NCBI GenBank assembly: GCA_963811595.1 | Contig: CAWERW010000002.1 | Span: 186,001-250,000 of the forward strand | Source: DASQFQ01 sp963811595 | Lineage (GTDB): Bacteria; Actinomycetota; Thermoleophilia; Solirubrobacterales; Solirubrobacteraceae | DNA length: 64,000 bases | Direction: 5' to 3' | In this document: positions 34,161 to 42,680 of the stretch, one piece after another | Layout of the letters: every line of letters begins with the position of its first letter | Position numbering within the stretch: the stretch's first letter is position 1 | The notes under the pieces: generated by a model | Told to the model about the DNA's origin: nothing | Databases searched by the model: none | Seen by the model: the letters and a program-made list of their open reading frames with translations, nothing else | Position numbers and translations under genes: made by a program

Positions 34161-35020
34161 CGCCAGGTCCGCAGCAGCTCGAGCACCGCCTCGCCGGAGC
34201 GGTCGAGCGAGGCCTCCGAGACCGCACTCATGTCGTCGCACTGCTTGTGCCAGCAGGGGAAGTCGAAGTCGATGAGGTCGATCGCGGGGACGCCGGCGCG
34301 CGCGAACGGCGTGTGGTCGTCGGTGACCTCCGACTGCGTCCCCGACGGGAACACGCTGCCCGCGCCGACGCGCTTCGCGGCCGCTCGGAGGCGCTTCCAC
34401 AGCGCCGGGTCGGACCCCTCGTCACGGCGGATCCGCAACCGCTTGTCGGCGATGAAGTCGAGCACCACGACGGCCCGCAGCTCGTCGGCGTGGCGCTCCG
34501 CGTAGGCCTTCGAGCCGCGCAGGCCGCTGAGGTAGAAGTCGGCCTTGTCGTTCGTCGCCTCCTCGCCGTCGAACAGCACGAAGCGCAGCTCGGGCGCGCT
34601 CGCCGGCCGGTCGATCTTCCGCAGCGCGCGGGCGAGCTCGAGCACCGCGGCCGTGCCGCCCGCGCCGTCGTTGGCGCCGACGAAGCCCGGCAGGCGCTTC
34701 GTGTCGTAGTGGGCGCCGACGAGCACCGCCGGCGTGCGGCCCGGCAGGCGGCCGACGACGTTGCGCAGCCCGGGATGGCCGGGGACGGCCTCGAAGCGCC
34801 CGCGCGGCAGCGCGTCGCGCAGCCGCACGGCGAGCCGCCGGCTCGTCGCCGAGCCGGCCGGCCGCGGGCCGAGCTCGACCTGGCGGCGGAGCTCGGCGAA
34901 CGCGCGCTTCCCGTCGAAGCGGTCGGCCTTCAGCCGCGACGGCGACGCCGCCGGGTTGTCGTCACCGCACCCCGCACACAGCAGGGCGCCGAGCAGGACA
35001 CCGAGGACCACGATCCTCAA
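34157..35020 (-). CDS. M28-family zinc peptidase / glutaminyl-cyclase-like lipoprotein
   Basis: 287 residues. N-terminal lipoprotein signal (LRIVVLGVLLGALLCAGC). M28 metal ligands are in GAHYDT, ANDGAGG, DGEEA, LDFIAD and near the C-terminal DFPCWHKQCDD, whose W-H arrangement also resembles secreted glutaminyl cyclases. It therefore either trims N-terminal residues or cyclises Gln outside the cell. The start is TTG at 35018-35020, overlapping the acyl-CoA dehydrogenase stop as TTGA; GTG three codons later is the alternative but loses the positive N-terminal residue. Confidence 0.82.
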   Translation of the reverse strand: MRIVVLGVLLGALLCAGCGDDNPAASPSRLKADRFDGKRAFAELRRQVELGPRPAGSATSRRLAVRLRDALPRGRFEAVPGHPGLRNVVGRLPGRTPAVLVGAHYDTKRLPGFVGANDGAGGTAAVLELARALRKIDRPASAPELRFVLFDGEEATNDKADFYLSGLRGSKAYAERHADELRAVVVLDFIADKRLRIRRDEGSDPALWKRLRAAAKRVGAGSVFPSGTQSEVTDDHTPFARAGVPAIDLIDFDFPCWHKQCDDMSAVSEASLDRSGEAVLELLRTWR

Positions 35021-36318
35021 TCGTTCGACGTGACCGCGTCGAGCAGGTGGGCGAAGCGCTCGCGGGCCGCCTCGGTGCGAGTCGGGACGTGCTCGGTCGG
35101 CACGCCGTCCTCCGGCGCCTCGTAACCGCGCAGGATCTGCCGCGCGACGCTCTGGCGGTGCACCTCGTCGGGGCCGTCGTAGAGCCGCGCCGCGCGGGCG
35201 AAGCGGTACATCTGCTCGAGCGGCAGGTCGGTCGAGTAGCCGAGCGAGCCGTGGGCCTGCAGCGCGCGGTCGACGACGTCGTGCATGACCTTGGCGCCGT
35301 AGAACTTGATCAGCGCGATCTCCTGGCGCGCCGCGGAGGCGCCCTCGGTGTCCATCTTCCACGCCGCCTGCAGCGTCATCAGCCGCGCCGCCTGCATCTC
35401 CGCCGCCGAGTCGGCGATCCAGTTCTGGACGGTCTGCTTCTCCGACAGCAGGGAGCCGTGCGAATAGCGCGTCAGCGAGCGCTCGCAGAGCATGTCGAAC
35501 GCGCGCCGCGAGACGCCCAGCCAGCGCATGCAGTGGTGGATGCGACCAGGGCCGAGCCGCTGCTGGGCGATCAGGAAGCCGGCGCCGCGCGCGCCGAGCA
35601 GCGCGTCCTTCGGCACCCGCACGTCCTCGTAGAGGATCTCCGAGTGGCCGCCGATGCGGCCGTAATGCTCGTAGGGGTGCTCCATCGTCGCGATGTCGCG
35701 CACGATCGTCACGCCGGGCGTGTCCGCGGGGACGAGCAGCATCGACGCGCGCTGGTACTTGTGCGCGTCGGGGTCGGTGACCGCCATGACGATCAGGAAG
35801 TCGGCGACCGAGGCGTTGGAGGAGAACCACTTGTGGCCGTTGATGACCCACTCGTCGCCCTGCAGCTCGGCGCGCGTCTCCAGCAGCGTCGGGTCCGAGC
35901 CGGCGCTCTCCGGCTCGGTCATCGAGAACGCCGAGCGCAGATCGCCGTTGAGCAGCGGATACAGGTACTGGTCCTTCTGGTCCTCGGTGCCGGCCATCGC
36001 GAGGATCTCGGAGTTGCCGGAGTCGGGCGCGGCGTTGCCGAACACGGGCGGCGCGAACGGCGTCGTGCCGAGGATCTCGTGCATGAGGCCGAGCTTGACC
36101 TGGCCGAAGCCCTGGCCGCCGAGGTCGGGCGGCAGGTGGGCGGCCCACAGGCCGCGCTCCTTGACCTGCTCGCGCAGCGGCTCGATCGCGCGCTCGAAGC
36201 CCTCCTGGCCGAGCTCCTCGAACACGGTCTCGATCGGCCAGATCTCCTCGCGCACGAACTCGCGCATCCAGTCGAGCTGCTGCTGGAACTCGGGCTCCGT
36301 CGAGAAGTCCCACGCCAT
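35017..36318 (-). CDS. Acyl-CoA dehydrogenase
   Basis: 433-residue FAD enzyme. It has FSMTEPESAGSDPT (flavin/substrate loop), WVINGHKWFSSNA and the C-terminal QAHGSLGYSTDLPLEQMYRFARAARLYDGPDEVHRQSVARQIL. The DGPDEVH ending, rather than the usual YEGT, marks the ACAD10/11- or FadE-type subgroup. Expected to introduce an alpha-beta double bond into an acyl-CoA. Coupled to the peptidase gene downstream by a 4-bp overlap. The 86 bp to the divergent gene at 36405 shows no clear promoter. Confidence 0.9.
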   Translation of the reverse strand: MAWDFSTEPEFQQQLDWMREFVREEIWPIETVFEELGQEGFERAIEPLREQVKERGLWAAHLPPDLGGQGFGQVKLGLMHEILGTTPFAPPVFGNAAPDSGNSEILAMAGTEDQKDQYLYPLLNGDLRSAFSMTEPESAGSDPTLLETRAELQGDEWVINGHKWFSSNASVADFLIVMAVTDPDAHKYQRASMLLVPADTPGVTIVRDIATMEHPYEHYGRIGGHSEILYEDVRVPKDALLGARGAGFLIAQQRLGPGRIHHCMRWLGVSRRAFDMLCERSLTRYSHGSLLSEKQTVQNWIADSAAEMQAARLMTLQAAWKMDTEGASAARQEIALIKFYGAKVMHDVVDRALQAHGSLGYSTDLPLEQMYRFARAARLYDGPDEVHRQSVARQILRGYEAPEDGVPTEHVPTRTEAARERFAHLLDAVTSND

Positions 36319-36404
36319 CGCCTACCGCCTCCTCAGGTTCGCTGGCCTTCAGCCTTCAGGGTATTGATGCGCAACTTCCGGGCGGCGCGTCAGTTGACCG
36401 GTGC

Positions 36405-37334
36405 ATGAAGCCGCTCGCCGCCGTCCTCGCCCTGATCGCGCTGCTGATCGCCGCCGCCCCGGCCGCCGCGGAGGAGCGGCTCGCGTCGGAGGCGCGCCCG
36501 TTCGTGGCGGACGCTTTCGGCGACGTAGTCGCGTGGAGCGCCTACGACGCGGAGGCGCGGGTCTACCGCCTGCGGGTGCTGCACGGCGGCGCCATCACGA
36601 CGCCGGCCGTCGACGCCTCCCCCGCCGACCTGCAGCTCGACGTCGGGCCAGGGCCCGACGGCGCGCCGCTCGTCGTCTACTCGCGCCGCGGCGACATCTT
36701 CCAGTACGACCCCGCGACCGGGCTCGAGCAGCCGCTGGCCGAGGTCAACACGCCGGGCACCGAGCTGCACCCGAGCCTCCACCGCAACGCGCTCGGGTTC
36801 GTGCGCCGGGTCAGCGGCAAGCCGGTCCTCTACCTGCGGTCGGGCGGCGACACGAACCGCCAGCCGCGCCCGCGGTTCAAGCGCACGCTCGCGATCGAGG
36901 ACGTCGAGCTGAGCGGCCGCGGGCTGTTCGTCGTCTACCGCACGGACATCCCGCAGGGGAGCTGCTGCTCGAGCGCGACGCTCTACCGCGTCCAGGGCAA
37001 GAAGCTCCGGCACGTCTTCCTCGTCGGCAGCGGCGGCGCGAACTTCGGCCAGCTCGTCACGCCGAGCGTGTCCGGCCGCAGCATCTACTTCGCCCGCACG
37101 AACGAGGGCTCGGGCACCGGCAACCGCTTCTTCCGCTACGACCTGCGCACCAAGCGCCTGTTCGTGGCCCGCGGGACCAGCCGGGCGAGGAGCGTGACCT
37201 GGCTCGGCGACCGCTTCCTGCTCTCGCGCGAGACCTTCCCCGGCGGCGGCGTCGAGGCCGGCGAGCTCGTGCTCACCGACCCGATCCGGTTCACGCGCGC
37301 ACCGAGGACGGACGTGCGCCGCACCCGCCCCTGA
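36405..37334 (+). CDS. Secreted propeller-like hypothetical protein
   Basis: 309 residues with a signal peptide (MKPLAAVLALIALLIAAAPAAA). The mature region has weak TolB-like repeats (VAWSAYDAEARVYRLRVLHGG; LVVYSRRGDIFQYDPATG; IYFARTNEGSGTGNRFFRYDLRT). A Cys pair sits in GSCCSS. No enzyme motif. Probably a relative of the exported propellers at 8197 and 32263. A TSUP transporter follows 14 bp downstream. Confidence 0.6.
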   Translation: MKPLAAVLALIALLIAAAPAAAEERLASEARPFVADAFGDVVAWSAYDAEARVYRLRVLHGGAITTPAVDASPADLQLDVGPGPDGAPLVVYSRRGDIFQYDPATGLEQPLAEVNTPGTELHPSLHRNALGFVRRVSGKPVLYLRSGGDTNRQPRPRFKRTLAIEDVELSGRGLFVVYRTDIPQGSCCSSATLYRVQGKKLRHVFLVGSGGANFGQLVTPSVSGRSIYFARTNEGSGTGNRFFRYDLRTKRLFVARGTSRARSVTWLGDRFLLSRETFPGGGVEAGELVLTDPIRFTRAPRTDVRRTRP

Positions 37335-37348
37335 TAAGACCCGGGGGC

Positions 37349-38104
37349 GTGGTAGGCGCCCTCGAGATCGCGGCGGGCATCGCCGTGCTCGCGGGCGCGG
37401 TGATCCAGTCCGCGACCGGCTTCGGCTTCGCCCTCACCTCCGCTCCCCTGCTGTTCGCCGCGGCCGGGCCCGAGCCGGCTGTCGGCCTGCTGATCGTGCT
37501 CGGGCTGCTCGTGAACCTGCTCACGCTCGGCACGGAGGGGCGGCGGCCGCGGCCGCTGGTCGGCGACTCGCTGCGGATCCTCGCCTGGGCGGTGCCCGGC
37601 GTGGCCGCGGGCCTGCTGGTGCTGCACTCGCTGGACGCCACCGCGCTCCAGGTGGCGGTGACGCTGGGCGTGTTCGCCACGCTCGCGGTGCGGGCGCTGA
37701 GCCGCCGCCGCCGGCGCCCGCCCGGCCCTTCCGAGCCGGCGTGGTGGGCGGCGCCGGTGACGGGCTTCACCTCGGGCGCGCTCACCACCTCGACGAACAC
37801 CGCCGGGCCGCCCGTCGTGCTCTACATGCTGGCCCGCGGCGCGACGCCGGTCGAGACGCGCGACACGCTGACCACCACGTTCGTGGGCTTCGGGCTGCTC
37901 GGCATCGCCGCCCTCGCGCTGAGCGGGACGGAGGACGCCGTGCCCGACCCCGCCGCGCTCGCCGCGCTCGTTCCGGCGGTGGTCGTCGGTCATCTCGCCG
38001 GCCGCCCCGTGTTCGCCCGCATCGCCGGCGACCACTACGAGCCCGTGCTGACCGGCGTGCTCGTCGTGACCGCGCTGGCCGGCCTTCTCACCGCGGTGCT
38101 GTAA
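37349..38104 (+). CDS. TSUP-family (TauE/SafE) anion transporter
   Basis: 251 residues with about eight hydrophobic helices in two repeats. The first carries VIQSATGFGFALTSAPLL and the second ALTTSTNTAGPPVVLYMLA, the duplicated TSUP signature. Family members export sulfite, sulfonates or other small anions. GTG start 37349. A sulfite role would fit the sulfur genes elsewhere in the window, but there is no direct evidence. Confidence 0.8.
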   Translation: MVGALEIAAGIAVLAGAVIQSATGFGFALTSAPLLFAAAGPEPAVGLLIVLGLLVNLLTLGTEGRRPRPLVGDSLRILAWAVPGVAAGLLVLHSLDATALQVAVTLGVFATLAVRALSRRRRRPPGPSEPAWWAAPVTGFTSGALTTSTNTAGPPVVLYMLARGATPVETRDTLTTTFVGFGLLGIAALALSGTEDAVPDPAALAALVPAVVVGHLAGRPVFARIAGDHYEPVLTGVLVVTALAGLLTAVL

Positions 38105-38114
38105 GGATGCGTCG

Positions 38115-38693
38115 GTGCTGATCGAGGTCGCGCTCCCCGTGCCGGCGGACGAGGCGTGGGCGCACCTGCGCGAGCCCGCGCTCGTGCGCCGCTGGTTCGG
38201 CTGGGAGTACGACGGGCTCGAGCGCGAGATCGAGATCGTCTTCGACGAGGAGGCGGTCGCCGACGACGAGGCGCGCACGATCACCTGGGAGACCGGCGAC
38301 CGCTTCGAGCTCGACGGGTCCACGCTCCGCGTCTTCCACGAGCCGCCGGCCGAGGGCTTCGACGACATCGGCGAGGGCTGGATCACCTTCGTCGAGCAGC
38401 TGCGCTTCGCGCTCGCTCGCCACCCCGGCGAGGAGCGCGCGACGCACTACCTCTCCTCCGACGAGCCGAAGCCCGTGATCGCCGCCCTCGAGGCGCTCGG
38501 CGGCGAAGTGTGGTTCCGGACCGAGCACCAGCTCGGTGTCGTCGTCGCAGGCCTCGGCGACGGCCTGCTCGTCGCGATGGAGAAGCCCGGCGCAGGCGCG
38601 TTCGCCACCCTCAGCGCCTACGGCGACGCCGCGCGCGAGCTGCCGCTCCACACCGTCCGCTGGGACGGCTGGTGGGCGGAGCTAGCCTCGTAG
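38115..38693 (+). CDS. SRPBCC/AHSA1-like domain protein
   Basis: 192 residues. It opens with MLIEVALPVPADEAWAHLREPALVRRWFGWEYDG, the typical START/AHSA1-like lead-in, where a helix follows the first strand. It also has WITFVEQLRFAL and VRWDGWWAEL. It probably binds a hydrophobic small molecule or acts as a co-chaperone-like protein; ligand unknown. GTG start with TAAGGA 7 nt upstream. The DsbA-like gene starts 3 bp after its stop. Confidence 0.65.
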   Translation: MLIEVALPVPADEAWAHLREPALVRRWFGWEYDGLEREIEIVFDEEAVADDEARTITWETGDRFELDGSTLRVFHEPPAEGFDDIGEGWITFVEQLRFALARHPGEERATHYLSSDEPKPVIAALEALGGEVWFRTEHQLGVVVAGLGDGLLVAMEKPGAGAFATLSAYGDAARELPLHTVRWDGWWAELAS

Positions 38694-38696
38694 CCC

Positions 38697-39305
38697 ATGC
38701 ACGTCGAGATCTGGTCGGACATCGCCTGCCCCTGGTGCTACGTCGGCAAGCGCCGCTTCGAGGCCGCGCTGGCGCAGTTCGACGGCGACGTGGAAGTCAC
38801 GTGGCGCTCGTTCGAGCTCGACCCGGGCGCGCCGCCGTCGCGCGAGGTCTCGGGCGCCGAGCACCTGGCGGAGAAGTACGGCATGAGCGTCGAGGATGCG
38901 CGCGCCCGGCAGAAGCAGCTGCGCGACATGGCAGCCGCCGACGGGCTCGACATGCGCTTCGACCTCACCCGCGGCGGCAACACCTTCGACGGCCACCGCC
39001 TCCTCCAGCTCGCCGCTGAGCATGGGCTGCAGGGCGAGATGAAGGAGCGCCTCCTGCGCGCCCACCACACCGAAGGCGAGCTGCTGTCCGACCATGCGAC
39101 GCTCGCCCGGCTGGCCGACGAGGTCGGCGTGCCCGGCGCCGCGGAGATGCTGGCGTCCGACCGCTTCGCCGCCGAGGTCCGCGACGACGAGCGCGCCGCG
39201 GGGACCCTGGGCATCCAGGCGGTGCCGACGTTCGTCGTCGACCGGCGGGTCGGCGTCGCCGGAGCGCAGCCGCCGGACGTGCTGCTGCGCCTGCTGGCTA
39301 GCTGA
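38697..39305 (+). CDS. DsbA-family FrnE-like oxidoreductase
   Basis: 202 residues. The thioredoxin fold has a CPWC active site at residues ~11-14 (SDIACPWCYVGKRRFE) and a helical insert, as in FrnE/2-hydroxychromene-2-carboxylate isomerase-like proteins. The C-terminal GIQAVPTFVVDRRVGVAGAQ carries the cis-Pro. No signal peptide, so it is a cytosolic disulfide or glutathione-linked enzyme. TAGCCT lies 8 nt upstream, inside the preceding gene's end. Convergent with the next gene (8 bp overlap). Confidence 0.85.
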   Translation: MHVEIWSDIACPWCYVGKRRFEAALAQFDGDVEVTWRSFELDPGAPPSREVSGAEHLAEKYGMSVEDARARQKQLRDMAAADGLDMRFDLTRGGNTFDGHRLLQLAAEHGLQGEMKERLLRAHHTEGELLSDHATLARLADEVGVPGAAEMLASDRFAAEVRDDERAAGTLGIQAVPTFVVDRRVGVAGAQPPDVLLRLLAS

Positions 39306-39903
39306 CGGCGATCTCGCCGCTGAGCGCGAACGGCGGCACGAGCTCGATGCGGTCGCCGCTCCAGAAGCGGCCGGGGTCGTACCAGCTCGCCGGCCGCTTG
39401 CTCGGCAGCAGCCCCATCTGCTGGAACGTCGTCGCCACGAGCTCCGCGCAGTAGACGGTCTCGAGCGAGCTCTCGCGGCGCCGGTAGCGGCCGGTCAGCC
39501 ACTGCCGCGCGAGCCCGACGGAGCTCGGGAACGAGCGGCCGTCGAAGCGGTCGATGACCTTGATCAGCCGGTCCTCGTGCTCGCGCGTCAGCTCGCCCTC
39601 GAGCTGGCGCAGCCACGCGCGCTGGCCGTAGCGCTGGCCCCACGTCCGCACCGCGTCGGCGAGCACGTGCAGCTGCACGCCGCGCTGGCGCTCGCCCGTC
39701 CACACGTCCGGGAGCGAGCGCCCGAGCTCCGCGTGCCACAGCAGCGGCGGCAGGTCGTCGAGCGCGACGACCATCCCGACGTGGTTGACCGGCGCGTTGG
39801 TGACGGTCTGGATCGCGCGGTCGGCGAGCGAGCGGCCGCGGAACAGCCACAGGTCACCGGTCGCCGACGTGGCGATCGCGTCGTCGAAGGCCAGGCCGGG
39901 CAC
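39298..39903 (-). CDS. Permuted papain-fold (YiiX/NlpC-P60-like) hypothetical protein
   Basis: 201 residues. Features match the permuted papain-like group: GDLWLFRG near the start, His in VNHVGMVV, and the likely nucleophile Cys in TVYCAELVATTFQQMGLL. Such proteins act on amide or ester bonds of lipids or peptides; no signal peptide is seen. GTG start at 39903 gives a compact protein and leaves a 21 bp divergent gap before the glucosidase gene. Confidence 0.65.
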   Translation of the reverse strand: MPGLAFDDAIATSATGDLWLFRGRSLADRAIQTVTNAPVNHVGMVVALDDLPPLLWHAELGRSLPDVWTGERQRGVQLHVLADAVRTWGQRYGQRAWLRQLEGELTREHEDRLIKVIDRFDGRSFPSSVGLARQWLTGRYRRRESSLETVYCAELVATTFQQMGLLPSKRPASWYDPGRFWSGDRIELVPPFALSGEIAVS

Positions 39904-39924
39904 CGGCCGTAACCTACGCCAGCC

Positions 39925-41686
39925 ATGCGACCGAACTACTGGAAGCTGCTCGGCGCCGCCGGGGTGGCGGGCGTCGCCGCCACCGGCGTGGTCGTCGCGC
40001 GCCGCCGCCGCGCCCAGGCGGCGATCACGCCCGACGAGCTGCGCGAGCGGCTGCACAAGCGGCTCGCGGAGGTCGACCGCGCGGGCGAGCCGTGGTGGAA
40101 GACGGCGGTCGTCTACCAGATCTACCCGCGCTCGTTCGCGGATTCGAACGGCGACGGGATCGGCGACCTGGCGGGGATCGAGTCGCGGCTCGACTACCTC
40201 GGGGCGCTCGGCGTCGACGTCATCTGGCTGTCGCCGATCTACCCCTCGCCCCAGGACGACAACGGCTACGACATCTCCGACTACCAGGGCGTCGACCCGG
40301 CGTTCGGGACGCTCGCGGACTTCGACCGCCTGCTCGGAGCCGTGCACGAGCGCGGGATGAAGCTCGTGATGGACCTCGTGGTCAACCACACGTCCGCGCA
40401 GCACCCGTGGTTCACCGAGTCGCGCTCGAGCCGCGACAACCCGAAGCGCGACTGGTACTGGTGGCGCGACGAGCCCAACGGCTGGCGCTCGTACTTCTCG
40501 GGCCCGACGTGGACGCTCGACGAGACGACCGGCCAGCACTACCTGCACCTGTTCGCGAGCTCGATGCCCGACCTCAGGTGGGAGAACGCGGAGGTCCGGC
40601 AGGCCGTCCACGCGATGATGCGCTGGTGGCTCGACCGCGGGGTCGACGGCTTCCGCATGGACGTCATCAACATGCTCTCCAAGGACCCCGACAAGCCCGA
40701 GGACGGCTGGATCGACGGCCCGCGCATCCACGAGTTCCTGCAGGAGATGCACCGCGAGGTGTTCGCCGGCCGCGAGGAGCGCACGCTGACCGTCGGGGAG
40801 ACGCCGGACGTGACGCTCGAGCAGGCGAGGCTCTACACCGACCCGGAGCGCGGCGAGCTCGACATGGTGTTCCAGTTCGAGCACGTCGGCCTCGACCACG
40901 GCGAGCTCAAGTGGGACGTGCGCCCGCTGCGCCTCACCGACCTCAAGCGCTCGTTCGGCCGCTGGCAGGAAGGGCTCGCCGAGGTCGGCTGGAACTCGCT
41001 GTACTGGAACAACCACGACCAGCCGCGGGTCGTCTCGCGCTTCGGCGACGACTCGCCCGAGCACCGCGTCCGCTCGGCCAAGCTGCTCGGCACGATCCTG
41101 CACCTGCACCGCGGGACGCCGTACGTCTACCAGGGCGAGGAGCTCGGGATGACCAACGCGCCGTTCGGCCGCATCGACGCGTTCCGCGACATCGAGTCGC
41201 TCAACCACTACGCCGAGGTGGTCGAGGCGGGCGCGGACCCCGACGCGGTGCTCGAGAACCTGCGCGAGATGAGCCGCGACAACGCGCGCACGCCGATGCA
41301 GTGGGACGCCTCGGAGCACGCCGGCTTCACGCGCGGCGAGCCGTGGATCCCCGTCAACCCCAACCACGCCGAGATCAACGCGGACGCGGCGGTCGCCGAT
41401 CTCGACTCGGTCTTCCACCACTACCGGCGCCTGATCGAGCTGCGCCACAGCGAGCCGGTGGTGGCGCACGGCGAGTTCACGATGCTGCTGCCGGACGACG
41501 AGCGCGTGTACGCGTTCACGCGCCGGCTCGGCGACGACGAGCTGCTGGTGCTCGGCAACTTCTCCAGCGGAGAGGCGGCGGTGGAGCTGGACGACGCGGG
41601 TCGGCGAGCTCGTGCTCGGCAACTACCCCGACGCGGGCGAGCCCGGCGTGCTGCGCCCGTGGGAAGCGCGGATCCTGCGGCGATGA
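39925..41686 (+). CDS. GH13 alpha-glucosidase/oligo-1,6-glucosidase, frameshifted near its 3' end
   Basis: About 586 residues if one base is removed. An N-terminal signal anchor (residues ~8-25) is followed by AVVYQIYPRSFADSNGDGIGDLAG. Catalytic Asp is in GVDGFRMDVIN, acid Glu in LTVGETPD and the third Asp in NNHDQPR. After DELLVLGNFSSGEAAVELDDA the frame must move +1 at the GGG at 41598-41600. The GH13-typical tail GELVLGNYPD ... LRPWEARILRR and the stop TGA 41684-41686 then follow. Unshifted, the frame fuses with the next gene. It likely hydrolyses alpha-glucosides or makes trehalose-like sugars. Confidence 0.82.
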
Positions 41687-42267
41687 TCGACACCCCGCAC
41701 GGGCCGGCGCGCGCCGAGCTCCACCCGCCCCGGGACGGCGAGCCGCGGGCGGCGCTCCTGCTCGGCCACGGCGCCGGCGGCGGCTTCAAGGCGCGCGACC
41801 TGCAGGCGGTCACCGCGGTCGCGCGCGAGCTCGGCTATCTCGTGGCTCACGTCGAGCAGCCCTACCTGGTCGCCGGGCGCAAGTCGCCGGCGCCCACGCA
41901 CCAGCTCGACGCCGCGTGGCTGGCCGTCGTCGAGCACCTCGACCTCGGTGACCTGCCGCTCGTGGCGGGAGGGCGCTCGTCGGGCGCGCGCGTCGCCTGC
42001 CGGACCGCTGCGGCGGCGGGCGCTGTCGCCGTGCTCTGCCTCGCCTTTCCCGTCCACCCGCCGGGCAAGCCGGAGAAGACCCGCCTCGACGAGCTCGACG
42101 GGGTCGAGGTGCCGGTGCTCGTCGTCCAGGGAGAGCGCGACCCGTTCGGGATGCCGCCGGACGCGCCCGGCCGCGAGGTGGTCGTCGTCCCCGGCACGCA
42201 CAGCTTCGCCGCGGCCGGGCTCCCGGGGCTCACCGAGGCCGTGAGCGGCTGGCTCTCGCAGCGCTAG
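41683..42267 (+). CDS. Alpha/beta hydrolase, KANL3/Tex30-like
   Basis: 194 residues. It has LLLGHGAGGGF (oxyanion region), the nucleophile elbow GGRSSGARVA, Asp in VVQGERDPFG and His in VPGTHSF, so a full catalytic triad is present. ATG overlaps the corrected glucosidase stop as ATGA, as expected of a separate coupled gene. The uncorrected sequence joins the two into one 780-residue frame. Confidence 0.75.
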   Translation: MIDTPHGPARAELHPPRDGEPRAALLLGHGAGGGFKARDLQAVTAVARELGYLVAHVEQPYLVAGRKSPAPTHQLDAAWLAVVEHLDLGDLPLVAGGRSSGARVACRTAAAAGAVAVLCLAFPVHPPGKPEKTRLDELDGVEVPVLVVQGERDPFGMPPDAPGREVVVVPGTHSFAAAGLPGLTEAVSGWLSQR

Positions 42268-42638
42268 GACGGCCGCCAGACGTGGATGATGTCGCGCATC
42301 GAGAGGATGCCCTCGACCTCGCCGCCATGGACGACGACGAGGTGGCGGAAGCCGCCCTTCGCCATCGCGTCGGCGGCCTCCTCCAGCGACCAGTCGCCGT
42401 CGGCGAACGTCGCGCGCGACGTCAGGTGATCGCGGATCAGCTCTCGGTCGGGGTCCTGGCCCCGGCCGAGTGACCGCACCAGGTCGCGCTCGGTCACGAT
42501 CCCGGGCCCGGGCTGCTCGGGATCGAGGATCACGGCCGCGCCGACGTTGTGCTTCGTGAAGAACTCGGCCGCGTCGCGGAGGGTGCGATCGGGCGCGATC
42601 GTCAGGACGTTCTCGGTCATCGCGGCCCGCACGTTCAC
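42264..42638 (-). CDS. CBS-domain pair protein
   Basis: 124 residues, two CBS domains forming one Bateman module: first MTENVLTIAPDRTLRDAAEFFTKHNVGAAVIL with GIVTERDLVRSL, second the DWSLEEAADAMAKGGFRHLVVV with GILSMRDIIHV. It senses adenine nucleotides or similar ligands; no attached effector. GTG 42636-42638 is chosen since TATCGT lies 7 nt upstream. The promoter is back-to-back with that of the acyltransferase gene. Confidence 0.85.
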   Translation of the reverse strand: MNVRAAMTENVLTIAPDRTLRDAAEFFTKHNVGAAVILDPEQPGPGIVTERDLVRSLGRGQDPDRELIRDHLTSRATFADGDWSLEEAADAMAKGGFRHLVVVHGGEVEGILSMRDIIHVWRPS

Positions 42639-42680
42639 GGCCGCGACGATACCCCAGCGAGCCCCTATAGGATCGGCCGC

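Noticed and set aside
39925..42267. A true GH13-hydrolase fusion protein
   Set aside because: The linker is non-homologous and Arg-rich, while the +1 frame restores the expected GH13 tail and a coupled stop/start.
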